From a virus, in the IMG/VR virus record IMGVR_UViG_3300023276_000338, positions 1-26,629 of that record: a stretch of DNA of 26,629 nt; one strand, 5' to 3'. Numbering within the stretch: the stretch's first letter is position 1; each line of letters begins with the position of its first letter. A program made the position numbers and the translations under genes. Under the pieces are notes generated by a model that made no database searches, had not been told where the DNA came from, and saw nothing but the letters and a program-made list of their open reading frames with translations. Below, in pieces: positions 6,825 through 14,519 of the stretch.

Positions 6825-7532
6825 ATGGATGAACAGGAAACACACTCTGATGGTGACCTAGATCTAGGCATCAAAGGGGATGATGTTGCTGACACCACAG
6901 CAACTGACACTAATACTGAATCACAGGAGGAGGCTCCTGCAGAGGAAGTAAAAGATGAACAGGAGCAAGACGCCCTTGAATTGGGCGACGAAACTCAACC
7001 AAACAAGGGTAAAGCTGAATCAGCAAAGGAAGAGCAGGCTGATGCGTGGGCCAAGAAAATCAAATCAGGTGACAAAACCATTGATGATCTACCTACAAAT
7101 CTTGCATGGCTCAAACCTGATGTTGAGGCGAAGCTAGGAACGTCAAAGGAAGATCCTAGAGACACGGTGCGAAAAGTTCTTGCAGAAGAAAAAGAACAAG
7201 CAGCATTCAAATCTCTTGAGTCAGAACTAAATGACATGGGATTAACTAATGACCAGAAAGTATCTCTATCGGAAAAGTACAAAGTCTTTAAAGGAAAAGG
7301 ATTGAGTCCATTGGATTCACTTCAAACAGCCTGCGAAGCATTGAGTATTGATCCACAAGAGGCTTACACCGATGCTAAACGCCAAGCTATGCGATTGCGA
7401 ACACCTGGAAACTACAAGAAGGCTTCTGGAGCAGATGCTTCAGACCTACATGGAGAAGCTGGGTATGCAGCAGTTAAGGAGAATGTTCCTGAAGAAAAGA
7501 GGAAAGAGTATCTACGCAAGCTGATTCAATAG
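6825..7532 (+). CDS. Capsid scaffold (prohead assembly) protein
   Basis: A 235-residue, extremely acidic and low-complexity protein directly upstream of the major capsid gene. The first ~75 residues are dominated by D, E, T and Q (EESQ-like runs, EEAPAEEVKDEQEQDALELG). The middle carries DAWAKKIKSGDKTIDDLPTN, and the C-terminal half is helical and charged (VRKVLAEEKEQAAFKSLESEL), ending in a basic EKRKEYLRKLIQ that could contact the coat protein. This composition and position are typical of phage scaffolds that guide shell assembly and leave before DNA packaging. ATG 6825 is preferred over an in-frame TTG at 6813. No protease gene is visible, so scaffold exit without cleavage is possible. Confidence 0.75.
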   Translation: MDEQETHSDGDLDLGIKGDDVADTTATDTNTESQEEAPAEEVKDEQEQDALELGDETQPNKGKAESAKEEQADAWAKKIKSGDKTIDDLPTNLAWLKPDVEAKLGTSKEDPRDTVRKVLAEEKEQAAFKSLESELNDMGLTNDQKVSLSEKYKVFKGKGLSPLDSLQTACEALSIDPQEAYTDAKRQAMRLRTPGNYKKASGADASDLHGEAGYAAVKENVPEEKRKEYLRKLIQ

Positions 7533-7542
7533 CTCTGGAAGA

Positions 7543-7578
7543 GTTGTAAGATAAGAAACTATTTCTTAATTTTACAAC
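7543..7578 (+). promoter_or_regulatory. Long hairpin just before the capsid gene
   Basis: GTTGTAA (7543-7549) pairs with TTACAAC (7572-7578), and AAGAAA (7553-7558) pairs with TTTCTT (7562-7567) around a three-base CTA loop, with a small internal loop between. It ends four bases before the capsid ATG. It may stabilise or process the capsid mRNA, or control its translation; it lacks a following U tract within the gap, so termination is less likely. Confidence 0.5.
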
Positions 7579-7582
7579 CAAC

Positions 7583-8773
7583 ATGGCAGTTAATTCACAT
7601 TCAGCGTTGGCTCCCGTAAATTTTATGCCGATGGTTCAAGACTATTTGAACCAACGTCTTGTTGCGAAAGAACTTTGTCGCACAGAATTTAAGGCACAGC
7701 TACGCTCTGGACAATCTATCGATTGGCCTTACACAACAGACATGAGAGTACAAACGTACACTCCTGGTACTGATCTTACTATGGATGCTAATACAGCGAC
7801 TTCTGATACAATGCTTATCAATCAGTCTCGTGCATCTACATTCGTACTTGATCCTAATCAACAGGCTCAAGCAGAAGATAAAACAATTCAGGCTAAACTA
7901 GCTAACCAAGCTTCTTTCCGAATTGCTTCTGACATCGACCAAAAAATCTTGAAAGAAGGAGCTGATTACGCTGATAGCACTATCACTGGCGGAGTTCTTT
8001 CTGCTTCAACTCTTTACGCAAGTATGACTGACGCAATGGCTAGGCTTCAAAGACAGAACGCAAACGACGGAACTATGTTCTGTGTTCTTGATCCTGAAAC
8101 TATTGCTCTACTTGCTCAAATCGAAGTGGCAAACGGATTTAACCTAGCTGACTCTGCTCTTCAGAACGGATTCGTAGGTAAATCTCAAGCAGGTTTCTAC
8201 GTTTACAACTCAAACAACCTACCTGCTACAGTTACTCTAACTATGGACACACAACCTGCAAACGGTGAAGCAATCGTTGTTGCTGGTGTTACACTAGACT
8301 GGGTTACTGACGGTACTGCTGCTGCTGCAGGAGAAATGAACATTGGTGCTAATATCGCTGATGCTCAAGCTATCCTAGTTACAATGCTTAACGGAACTAC
8401 TGCTCCAGCTGTAGGTGACTACGTTGACGTAGCTGTAGACGACAGAAGAATTTTCCAGAACATTGGGCTTTCTGCTGCTGCCTTTGCTACAAACGCATGT
8501 GTAATCACAGCGTTTGGTAAGCTTTCATGTTCAGAAACAATGGCTACTGCAACTAACGAGTTCTCTGTTGAGACTGCTTCTATGATCTTCGGAACTAAAG
8601 GAGCTATTTCACTTGGAATGCAAATTGAGCCAACAATGGCATTTGCTAAAAATCCAGATAGACCAATGGAAACAAACTACGCTATCCATACTCTATTCGG
8701 TAAGAAGGTTTTCGAAAGAGACACAAAGCGTCTTGTTAAGATGACAAGAACATCAAGTCCTGCGACTACTTAA
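7583..8773 (+). CDS. Major capsid protein with an inserted domain
   Basis: A 396-residue shell protein following the scaffold gene. The start MAVNSHSALAPVNFMPMVQDYLNQRLVAKE and the body (FRIASDIDQKIL at about 112-123, MARLQRQNANDGTMFCVLDPE at about 152-172) resemble P22-like/HK97-fold coat proteins. After GFYVYNSNNLP (about 204-214), typical for these coats, comes a segment of about 110 residues (213-326) with TMDTQPANGEAIVVAGVTLDW and MNIGANIADAQAIL. That pattern, a QPANGE turn, an xxxGVTL strand, then IGAN and a helix, is common in phage tail and fibre proteins. The coat fold then resumes with SMIFGTKGAISLGMQIEP. The segment would probably sit on the capsid surface. The capsid identity comes from position and pattern; the inserted-domain reading is inference. 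Confidence 0.85.
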   Translation: MAVNSHSALAPVNFMPMVQDYLNQRLVAKELCRTEFKAQLRSGQSIDWPYTTDMRVQTYTPGTDLTMDANTATSDTMLINQSRASTFVLDPNQQAQAEDKTIQAKLANQASFRIASDIDQKILKEGADYADSTITGGVLSASTLYASMTDAMARLQRQNANDGTMFCVLDPETIALLAQIEVANGFNLADSALQNGFVGKSQAGFYVYNSNNLPATVTLTMDTQPANGEAIVVAGVTLDWVTDGTAAAAGEMNIGANIADAQAILVTMLNGTTAPAVGDYVDVAVDDRRIFQNIGLSAAAFATNACVITAFGKLSCSETMATATNEFSVETASMIFGTKGAISLGMQIEPTMAFAKNPDRPMETNYAIHTLFGKKVFERDTKRLVKMTRTSSPATT

Positions 8774-8785
8774 AGTTTAATGCCT

Positions 8786-8820
8786 TGAGGGGCGGCTTTA
8801 TAGCCCCTCATTCTTAATTC
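8786..8820 (+). terminator. Intrinsic-type terminator after the capsid gene
   Basis: TGAGGGGC (8786-8793) pairs with GCCCCTCA (8803-8810) around a nine-base loop, followed by TTCTTAATT. A strong GC-rich stem with a T-rich tail soon after the capsid stop is a good terminator and could limit transcription of the fibre genes relative to capsid. Confidence 0.65.
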
Positions 8821-8829
8821 AGACACCCA

Positions 8830-8851
8830 GAGTACGGGGGAACGGGTACTC
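8830..8851 (+). promoter_or_regulatory. Inverted repeat in the capsid-fibre gap
   Basis: GAGTAC (8830-8835) and GTACTC (8846-8851) form a six-pair stem around a G-rich ten-base loop. A TATAAT string follows at 8865-8870, 10 bases before the next ATG, but no -35 match lies 16-18 bases upstream. It may be an operator or an mRNA hairpin. Confidence 0.3.
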
Positions 8852-8879
8852 AAACACACTGGTCTATAATCAAAAAATC

Positions 8880-9170
8880 ATGCCTAAAAATCCTTTTTAC
8901 GCTGACAAAGTCGTTCTGAAAGACGGCGGAGTTATCGAAACATCTGATGGAACTGCGATCATCGAAGTAGATGAGAACGGTGTACCATCAATAAAAGCTG
9001 ATATTTCAGAGGCATTAGCATATGGATCTATCTATGTAGGAGATTCTGCTGGTGTAACATCCGAACTAGCTCTTGGGGCTAGTGGGTATATTTTAACCTC
9101 TAACGGGACTACCGCTGTGTGGGCCGCTGGAGGAGTTCCAACAGGAACAACAATCACTGCAACCAATGAT
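8880..9170 (+). repeat. Duplicated 97-codon N-terminal module, copy A
   Basis: Codons 1-97 pair with 10239-10529. I count 90 of 97 identical residues, but about 54 codons differ silently and only 36 codons are identical. One patch around codons 85-93 stays almost unchanged at DNA level. It is an old or recoded duplication rather than a recent copy. Confidence 0.85.
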
Positions 9171-10220
9171 ACTGCTACTGGAGCAGTGTTGAACATGGCT
9201 CATGACTCTGCTAGTCCTGCTGAAGGAGATCTAATTGGAATGATAGTTGGACAGGGTAACGACGATGGAGGAGATCCATTTACATACGCATCATTTGGTG
9301 CTGCTATTGGCGATCCTTCTGACGGTTCTGAAGAAGGTTCATTTGCAGTATTCTGTGCTAAAGGTGGTGTATTCAGCACTGCTGGGGATCCAGACTTCAT
9401 TGTTGGCCCAGGAACAATAGAAATTGCCTATACTGACGACGGAACTACAGGTGCGCAAATTAGAACTTACCATGTATCAACTACTCCTGCTATTGATGAC
9501 GCAGTTAGTCTCTTTGTAGCTTCGGGGTATAATGATGCCGCTGGAGAGCTAGAATATGGTACTGCTGGTTTTGTAATCCTTAACCCTGCACAGGGAGCAG
9601 AAGTTGCTGGATGGGGAATAAGCCTACAGAACGGAAGTGGTTCATTACAAACTACTCCACAGTTAAGCCTACTTGGTGCTACTGCTGGTCTTACTCTAAC
9701 AAGTGAGCAATCAGGAGCTGAAGGAGCTTCACTTGTTCTTTATCAAGATTCTGCTAGTCCTGCTGCAAACGATGCAATTGGAATGGTTAAGTTTCTAGGT
9801 GAAGACAATGCTAGTGGATTCAAAGAATACGCACAACTATGGGGACAGATTGATGACCCTACTGCAGGTGCTGAATTTGGTTCTATCTCATTTAAGATGA
9901 TGAACGGAACTGGAAGTTTAGCTACTGCTGCCAACATTTCACACGATGGTGCAAGAGCAGAGCTTGCGATTGGTGACGGTACTGCTGGCCCAGCGCTTCT
10001 TAAGAATGCTGGTACAGGCCCACTATTGCTAGACGCTGGAGACACAGGTGCAGGTATTGCACTTGAAGAAGGAGCTTCTGGTGACGTAGTTCTTCTACCT
10101 GGTGCTTCTGGTACAGTTAAATTCGGTACTCACTCTGCACTTGGCGGAGAGACTGTTTCTGGATTTATCACAATCACAGATGCAGGTGGAACATCAAGGA
10201 AGGTAGCTATCGTAACTTAA
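8880..10220 (+). CDS. Fibre-like virion protein with repeated modules (paralogue A)
   Basis: A 446-residue protein with an N-terminal ~97-residue region nearly identical to that of the next gene. Later come related ~60-residue modules beginning near residues 105, 200 and 285, each built as SxSPAxxD-x-IG...GxD...Y...I-DP-x-G-x-E-G, for example DSASPAEGDLIGMIVGQG and DSASPAANDAIGMVKFLG. Modules of this kind, rich in G, A, T and S, are frequent in marine and environmental phage fibres and decoration proteins. The C-terminus (about 375-446) is glycine- and valine-rich and ends with ITITDAGGTSRKVAIVT. No trimerisation or enzymatic motif is obvious. It follows the capsid terminator, and the shared N-terminal region may be a virion-anchoring part while the rest varies. 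Exact location on the particle is unknown. Confidence 0.7.
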   Translation: MPKNPFYADKVVLKDGGVIETSDGTAIIEVDENGVPSIKADISEALAYGSIYVGDSAGVTSELALGASGYILTSNGTTAVWAAGGVPTGTTITATNDTATGAVLNMAHDSASPAEGDLIGMIVGQGNDDGGDPFTYASFGAAIGDPSDGSEEGSFAVFCAKGGVFSTAGDPDFIVGPGTIEIAYTDDGTTGAQIRTYHVSTTPAIDDAVSLFVASGYNDAAGELEYGTAGFVILNPAQGAEVAGWGISLQNGSGSLQTTPQLSLLGATAGLTLTSEQSGAEGASLVLYQDSASPAANDAIGMVKFLGEDNASGFKEYAQLWGQIDDPTAGAEFGSISFKMMNGTGSLATAANISHDGARAELAIGDGTAGPALLKNAGTGPLLLDAGDTGAGIALEEGASGDVVLLPGASGTVKFGTHSALGGETVSGFITITDAGGTSRKVAIVT

Positions 10221-10238
10221 TAAATAACAACTTATAAT

Positions 10239-10529
10239 ATGCCTAAAAATCCATTTTATGCTGATAAGGTTGTCCTAAAAGACGGTGGAGTTATAGAAAC
10301 GTCTGACGGTACAGCTATTATCGAGGTGGACGAGAATGGTACGCCTTCTATTAAGGCCGACATTTCAGAAGCCCTAGCATACGGATCAATTTACATAGGT
10401 GACTCCGCTGGAGTTACTTCAGAGCTAGCCATAGGAGCTAGCGGATATGTTCTAACTTCTAACGGAACAACTGCTGCATGGGCAGAAGGTGGAGTTCCAA
10501 GTGGAACAACAATCACTGCCACCAACGAC
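10239..10529 (+). repeat. Duplicated 97-codon N-terminal module, copy B
   Basis: Second copy of the module at 8880-9170. The differing residues are 35 (V/T), 53 (V/I), 65 (L/I), 71 (I/V), 80 (V/A), 83 (A/E) and 88 (T/S), mostly conservative. Confidence 0.85.
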
Positions 10530-11387
10530 ACTTCTGCTGGTGCTATATTAAACTTTATGCACGATTCTGCCTCTCCTGCTGAAGGAGATGGGGTAGCAGC
10601 TATTACTGGAATCGGGAACGATGCTGGCGGAGATCCTCTTACTTACGGAGGCGCTATAATCGGGATAGATGACATAGGAGCTGGAACTGAAGCAGGGTTT
10701 TTTGGAATAGGCATTGCCCAAGATGGTGTGTTTGATTCTAGCAAGATTAACTTCGCAGTTTATGGAGGTGGAGGAGGATTCTCTGCTTATGATGAAGGTG
10801 TTGAAGGTGTTGAGATGGAATACCTACACGTTACTGCAAGCATTGCCGCTAATGACAAGTGTGCTTCGCTGCTATTTGGTATTGAAGATACTGTTGCTGA
10901 CGACATAATTGGCTTCGCTCACATGGATATAATCGCAAGTGATGTAACACAAGGAGCCGAAGAAGGAGAGCTACACTTCTATCTTATGAGTGGAGGTAAT
11001 AACACAAGCCCTACGTTCACTTTACAGGGAGACCATATTACGGTTCAAGATAACGTTGGAATGGCTTTTGCTAGTACAAATAGCATTACGGCTACGTCAG
11101 AAGGTGTTGCTGCTTCAGGTATTGATGTAGTTACATACATTACTACCAACGGTGATCAAGATGAAGACAACGTCACTCTTGCCAACGGTTCATACCAAGG
11201 ACAAATAAAACAGTTCATCGTGGTGGCAGTAGGAAACGCAAACGATTCAGTAAGCATTACACCAGCAACTATGCTTGGAGGAACAAAGATTACATTTGCA
11301 GCTAGTCCTCTAGGACTTGGTTGCCATATGTTATGGAATGGTTCGGCATGGGGAATTACTGGTAATAATGGCGGAACTGTCTCTTAA
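10239..11387 (+). CDS. Fibre-like virion protein (paralogue B)
   Basis: A 382-residue relative of the preceding protein. Residues 1-97 match it at 90 positions, including the start MPKNPFYADKVVLKDGG. It then carries two of the ~60-residue modules (DSASPAEGDGVAAITGIGND and the weaker TASIAANDKCASLLFGIED). The C-terminal ~110 residues differ completely: SEGVAASGIDVVTYITTNGD followed by DEDNVTLANGSYQGQIKQFI and a terminal MLWNGSAWGITGNNGGTVS. That strand-rich end with GQ(I/T)K...I...N...I resembles the caps found at the ends of phage fibres. The gap from the first gene is only 18 bases. Shared N-terminus with different C-terminus suggests two alternative or stacked fibres that use the same attachment site. 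Confidence 0.7.
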   Translation: MPKNPFYADKVVLKDGGVIETSDGTAIIEVDENGTPSIKADISEALAYGSIYIGDSAGVTSELAIGASGYVLTSNGTTAAWAEGGVPSGTTITATNDTSAGAILNFMHDSASPAEGDGVAAITGIGNDAGGDPLTYGGAIIGIDDIGAGTEAGFFGIGIAQDGVFDSSKINFAVYGGGGGFSAYDEGVEGVEMEYLHVTASIAANDKCASLLFGIEDTVADDIIGFAHMDIIASDVTQGAEEGELHFYLMSGGNNTSPTFTLQGDHITVQDNVGMAFASTNSITATSEGVAASGIDVVTYITTNGDQDEDNVTLANGSYQGQIKQFIVVAVGNANDSVSITPATMLGGTKITFAASPLGLGCHMLWNGSAWGITGNNGGTVS

Positions 11388-11398
11388 TAAATTTAGAT

Positions 11399-11420
11399 GC
11401 TGGGGGTCAAGGCCCCTAGC
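11399..11420 (+). terminator. GC-rich hairpin between fibre genes
   Basis: GCTGGGGG (11399-11406) pairs with CCCCTAGC (11413-11420), with one G-T wobble and a six-base loop. It lies just after the stop of paralogue B. The trailing bases are not T-rich, so it may protect or process mRNA rather than terminate. Confidence 0.4.
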
Positions 11421-11444
11421 CCCAAGTCTATTAACCCAAACAAC

Positions 11445-11702
11445 ATGACTGTACTTCCAATAGCATCATCTTCAAAGCTACTCGCTGTTACTCCTAGCGA
11501 TACTGCTGCGTTGCAATTTGATGGAAAGGTATTAAGAACTAAAGGAGTTTATATAGGTGGAGCAGGAGACCTAGCAGTTGATGCAGAAGACGGAACAGCG
11601 GTAATCTTTCAGAACGTACCTGCTGGATCAATTCTTCCTATCGACGCTAGTTTTATCAACGCAACAAATACAACAGCTACAAGTATCGTTGCACTATTTT
11701 AA
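11445..11702 (+). CDS. Small virion-associated protein of the VPAGxILPI type
   Basis: An 85-residue beta-rich protein. Key pattern: SKLLAVTPSDTAALQF, then TKGVYIGGAGDLAVDAEDG, VIFQNVPAGSILPIDASFI and the end NATNTTATSIVALF. Small proteins with GGAGD, VPAG-IlPi and TgTTAt-Iv are common in phage structural modules; their exact role (decoration or spike base) is not settled in my knowledge. An ATG at 11397 in frame would add 16 residues, but that codon falls at the base of a hairpin, so ATG 11445 is preferred. Confidence 0.6.
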   Translation: MTVLPIASSSKLLAVTPSDTAALQFDGKVLRTKGVYIGGAGDLAVDAEDGTAVIFQNVPAGSILPIDASFINATNTTATSIVALF

Positions 11703-11710
11703 TCTAAACT

Positions 11711-11872
11711 ATGTCTTTATCTCAAAAACTAACAACAGGAATAGTAATCTCTCCAATATCTGGAAATGATACAGACGGAGGGATTGTAAGTGGAAGTCGT
11801 CTTCTATTAGAGACAGGAGTAGGTGACGGAATACTTCTAGAAACAGGATCTTATATCTTAAAAGAAAACTAA
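11711..11872 (+). CDS. Small hypothetical protein, 53 residues
   Basis: Starts MSLSQKLTTGIVISPISGND and ends with LLLETGVGDGILLETGSYIL followed by KEN, ending in TAA. The paired LLETG repeat is reminiscent of short repeats in phage tail-associated proteins (LLLETGD-type). The start lies nine bases after the previous stop and the next gene begins ten bases after its end, as expected for a real member of this operon. Function unknown. Confidence 0.5.
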   Translation: MSLSQKLTTGIVISPISGNDTDGGIVSGSRLLLETGVGDGILLETGSYILKEN

Positions 11873-11882
11873 CCAAAACATA

Positions 11883-12938
11883 ATGGCAGATTCAAAAGTT
11901 ACAGGTTTGTCGGCATTAGGGGCAAAGGCAGACCCAGCCGATATATGTTATCTAGTTGATGACCCTACTGGCAGTGCGACCAGTAAAAAAATTACAGTAG
12001 ATAATCTTAACTACTGGAGTAAGAGTGCCGTAACAGGACAGGTGTCTCTCATTGATGAAACCGCAAGAGCAACTTCGCTTGTAAGTGTGCAAGCTGGCTC
12101 TGCACTGACACCATTGACAGTACAGGGAGTAGGTGGCTTTGAGTCAACAATATATTCTTCTGGTAGCAATGGAGCCTATGCTGCACGCGTTCATTCTACT
12201 GGACTAGCTTCATTCTCTGCTGTATCAGCAGTGGTTGCCCTAGTTACACCGCACGCTGACGATGCGGCTGACTCTTTCGTAGCTGGGTTTTCTCCATTCT
12301 TGGAGAGTGATGCAGGGCCAGCAGCTAAAGTTCCACTGTTCTTCTTTGACGGAGGTTCTGGAGCAATGTGGACAAAGATTATAGATAGTGAAACTGGAGC
12401 TAACATAAGAATGCTTGAGCCAGCTAATGACGCTAATCCACAACAAACATATGGTTCTACTGAAAACAATGCCTTGACTACTATTCAGTCTTATAAGGCA
12501 GGATCACAAGATCTTGAATTCGTAGAGTTTGAAACTAAATCAGAGCTAGCAGATGCTAACGCAGGGCAGTATAAGTTTAAAGTAGATGAGAGCCTGATTT
12601 TAACAATAGACGACGATGGAATAGTGGTTGAAGGTGGAATGAGAATGAGAGTTACGGAGGTTACTGCAGCTACTTATGATCTAGCCTCTAACGACTACAT
12701 CCTTGATGTTACTTACACAGCAACTGGAGCAGTGACAAGTCTTACAATCCCAACTGCTCAAACTGTCGCTGGAAGAATTATAGTAATTAAAGACTCTGCA
12801 GGCAATGCAGGTACAAACAACATTACAGTAGACACAGAGGGAGGACAGAACATTGACGGATCTGCGACCGCTATTATTAGCGGAGACTACGATTCAATCA
12901 CTCTGTATTGTGATGGTAATAATTGGTTCATAATCTAA
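11883..12938 (+). CDS. Fibre-like virion protein with a C-terminal cap
   Basis: A 351-residue protein. The opening MADSKVTGLSALGAKADPAD followed by ICYLVDDPTGSATSKKITVDNL is a form common at the start of phage fibre proteins. The middle (about 60-250) is S-, A- and G-rich without clear repeats. The last ~80 residues, with YTATGAVTSLTIPTA, GRIIVIKDSAGNAGTNNITV and DYDSITLYCDGNNWFII, match the general form of a fibre cap often found in environmental phages, with alternating strands and a final W-F-I-I. It probably forms a trimeric fibre or spike on the particle. Start is an ATG after an A-rich stretch (AAACATAATG). Confidence 0.65.
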   Translation: MADSKVTGLSALGAKADPADICYLVDDPTGSATSKKITVDNLNYWSKSAVTGQVSLIDETARATSLVSVQAGSALTPLTVQGVGGFESTIYSSGSNGAYAARVHSTGLASFSAVSAVVALVTPHADDAADSFVAGFSPFLESDAGPAAKVPLFFFDGGSGAMWTKIIDSETGANIRMLEPANDANPQQTYGSTENNALTTIQSYKAGSQDLEFVEFETKSELADANAGQYKFKVDESLILTIDDDGIVVEGGMRMRVTEVTAATYDLASNDYILDVTYTATGAVTSLTIPTAQTVAGRIIVIKDSAGNAGTNNITVDTEGGQNIDGSATAIISGDYDSITLYCDGNNWFII

Positions 12939-12945
12939 TAAAAAT

Positions 12946-13527
12946 ATGTCTAAAAACTTAAGAGCTGTAAATACAAATCAGATAAAGTGGGATGACTTAA
13001 GAATTGTCCCAGGAGCGTTCAGCTTTCCAGGAAGCGCAGATCCGACCCTTTCTTCTTGGCAGCCGACTGGAAGCGGGGCTACATTCAGGGTTTATGAATT
13101 CAATAAAAACGATGAAGCGTTTGGTTCTACTCAAATGCCTCATAGCTATAAAGAGGGGACTGATCTATATTTTCATATTCACTGGACCCCAAGAGATAGA
13201 GGAACGGCAGAGAGCGAGAACACAGTAGGGTGGAAAGTTGACTACACTATTGCTGACATAATGGAGAACTTCGTGGCATCTGCCACTGCTGACCTTTCTG
13301 ATGCGTGTTCTGGAGTAAACGAAAGACACGAAATAACATCAAGCGTTCAGGTAAGTGGAGCGGATCTTAAAATATCTCACGTAATAATGTTGAGAATCTA
13401 CAGAAGCGATACTGGAGCAGACGATACGTGGGTAACTAACACTGCTGGAAATAGGCCTGCATTGCTTGAATTTGATATTCATTATCAGATTGACGATAGA
13501 GGCTCTCAAGAAGAAACATCTAAATAA
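12946..13527 (+). CDS. Jelly-roll-like virion protein
   Basis: A 193-residue strand-rich protein. Recognisable parts: FSFPGSADPTLSSWQP, FRVYEFNKNDEAFGSTQMPH, then TDLYFHIHWTPRDRG and NTVGWKVDYTIADIMENF, and near the end RIYRSDTGADDTW and LLEFDIHYQIDDRGSQEE. I recognise the pattern (a YEF..NDE..QMPHsY.EGTD then HIHWTPRD) as one that recurs in environmental phage structural regions, without a known function. The aromatic- and histidine-rich strand suggests a beta-sandwich. It probably forms part of the fibre or decoration group here. Confidence 0.6.
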   Translation: MSKNLRAVNTNQIKWDDLRIVPGAFSFPGSADPTLSSWQPTGSGATFRVYEFNKNDEAFGSTQMPHSYKEGTDLYFHIHWTPRDRGTAESENTVGWKVDYTIADIMENFVASATADLSDACSGVNERHEITSSVQVSGADLKISHVIMLRIYRSDTGADDTWVTNTAGNRPALLEFDIHYQIDDRGSQEETSK

Positions 13528-13533
13528 AATAAT

Positions 13534-14082
13534 ATGTCATATATAAATTGGTTAGAAAGGGTGATGACTGGTGATGAGCCAGACAACTCTTTAGCAGAAA
13601 TGATGGAGAGGGCTGCTGGATTTCATATCGATAAAACGGTTACGATTTCAGGAACAGGAGCGCAAACCGCTAACGTATTACAACTTACTGGCTCTGTTGT
13701 TATTACGAATCAGTGGGCTGAAGTAAAGCGAGTAGGAACAATGGCAAATCTTACTAACATGTATGCAGACCTATACGACGGCACCAACACAGTTGACTTA
13801 ACTGCTGATGGAGCTGCTTTAAGCGGAATGCCTGCTGGAACATATTTTACAAAAGATAAAGTCGCTGCTGAAGTTTATAGTGTAAATGATGCTAGTGAAG
13901 CTAGGCTGTTAGAAACTCTTGCAGATAGAAAGTCTGGTAGACCATTTACTATTACACAAAAGAATGGAGCTGATACATTTATCCGCTTACACTTCACAAC
14001 AACAGACAATCCTATTGATGCAGACATAAAGATTCACTTTGAATACTATCCAATCAACGGAGGCACCTTGACCTTCTTATAA
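13534..14082 (+). CDS. Virion-associated beta protein, unknown role
   Basis: A 182-residue protein that starts MSYINWLERVMTGDEPDNSL, then has TVTISGTGAQTANVLQLTGS, a segment MYADLYDGTNTVDLTADGA and ends IHFEYYPINGGTLTFL. The strand pattern and the DADIKIHFEYYPI end resemble other small virion proteins that sit next to the HIHWTP-type protein in such operons. It is six bases after the previous gene. No enzymatic motif is visible. Confidence 0.55.
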   Translation: MSYINWLERVMTGDEPDNSLAEMMERAAGFHIDKTVTISGTGAQTANVLQLTGSVVITNQWAEVKRVGTMANLTNMYADLYDGTNTVDLTADGAALSGMPAGTYFTKDKVAAEVYSVNDASEARLLETLADRKSGRPFTITQKNGADTFIRLHFTTTDNPIDADIKIHFEYYPINGGTLTFL

Positions 14083-14098
14083 ATAAAACCCAGTAACT

Positions 14099-14407
14099 AT
14101 GAGTGAAAAATCAGTCTTGAGTGAAATCAGGGGCCTAAAAGCACTGTTCTTGGAAAAGTTTGACAGGAACGAAGAGCAGCACAAGAACATCGCAAAGTCT
14201 TCAGACAGCAACAAGAAGAAAATAGAAAAGATAGATGAGGTAAGAGAGAAGTATCAGCCTATGTGGGAGAACCAACACGAGGAAAGATCTGCTATTAAGA
14301 ATAAGGTGTTCGACTGGGCGTGGAAATTATTTGCAACTGCAGTATTTGGAGCTTCTCTAGCCCCAGAAGTGGCAAAAAAGTTCGCAGCATTATTTAACCT
14401 CGCATAG
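14099..14407 (+). CDS. XhlA/holin-like coiled-coil membrane protein
   Basis: A 102-residue protein. Residues 1-65 are charged and helical (EIRGLKALFLEKFDRNEEQH, KKKIEKIDEVREKY), predicting a coiled coil. Residues about 69-90 (VFDWAWKLFATAVFGASLAP) form a hydrophobic segment, followed by a short AKKFAALFNLA tail. A coiled coil followed by one C-terminal membrane segment is the layout of XhlA-type hemolysin/holin accessory proteins. The lytic enzyme that would normally accompany it is not adjacent. The role is inferred from topology; a virion or membrane-anchoring role is also possible. Confidence 0.5.
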   Translation: MSEKSVLSEIRGLKALFLEKFDRNEEQHKNIAKSSDSNKKKIEKIDEVREKYQPMWENQHEERSAIKNKVFDWAWKLFATAVFGASLAPEVAKKFAALFNLA

Positions 14408-14408
14408 C

Positions 14409-14519
14409 ATGAAAGCAAAATCAAGAACTGTGAAGTCAAAGACTCCTTACAGAAAAGCAAAGGCAGCAATGGGACACAAACCAAAGAAGGTGTACATCGT
14501 TAAAAAGACAAAGAAATAA
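14409..14519 (+). CDS. Small basic peptide, 36 residues
   Basis: ATG 14409 to TAA 14517-14519 encodes a lysine- and arginine-rich peptide (KAKSRTVKSKTPYRKAKAAM then KKVYIVKKTKK). It is compatible with nucleic-acid or membrane binding, but too short for any family call. The stop overlaps the next gene by TAATG, suggesting coupled translation, which supports it being real. Confidence 0.45.
   Translation: MKAKSRTVKSKTPYRKAKAAMGHKPKKVYIVKKTKK

Noticed and set aside
8865-8870. TATAAT as a -10 box for the first fibre gene.
   Set aside because: No -35 match lies at the right distance, and the start site would leave almost no leader. A/T-rich strings before starts are common here.
8880-11387. Diversity-generating retroelement or phase-variation cassette.
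   Set aside because: There is no reverse transcriptase, template repeat or recombinase nearby, and the duplicated modules differ mostly at silent sites rather than at adenines.
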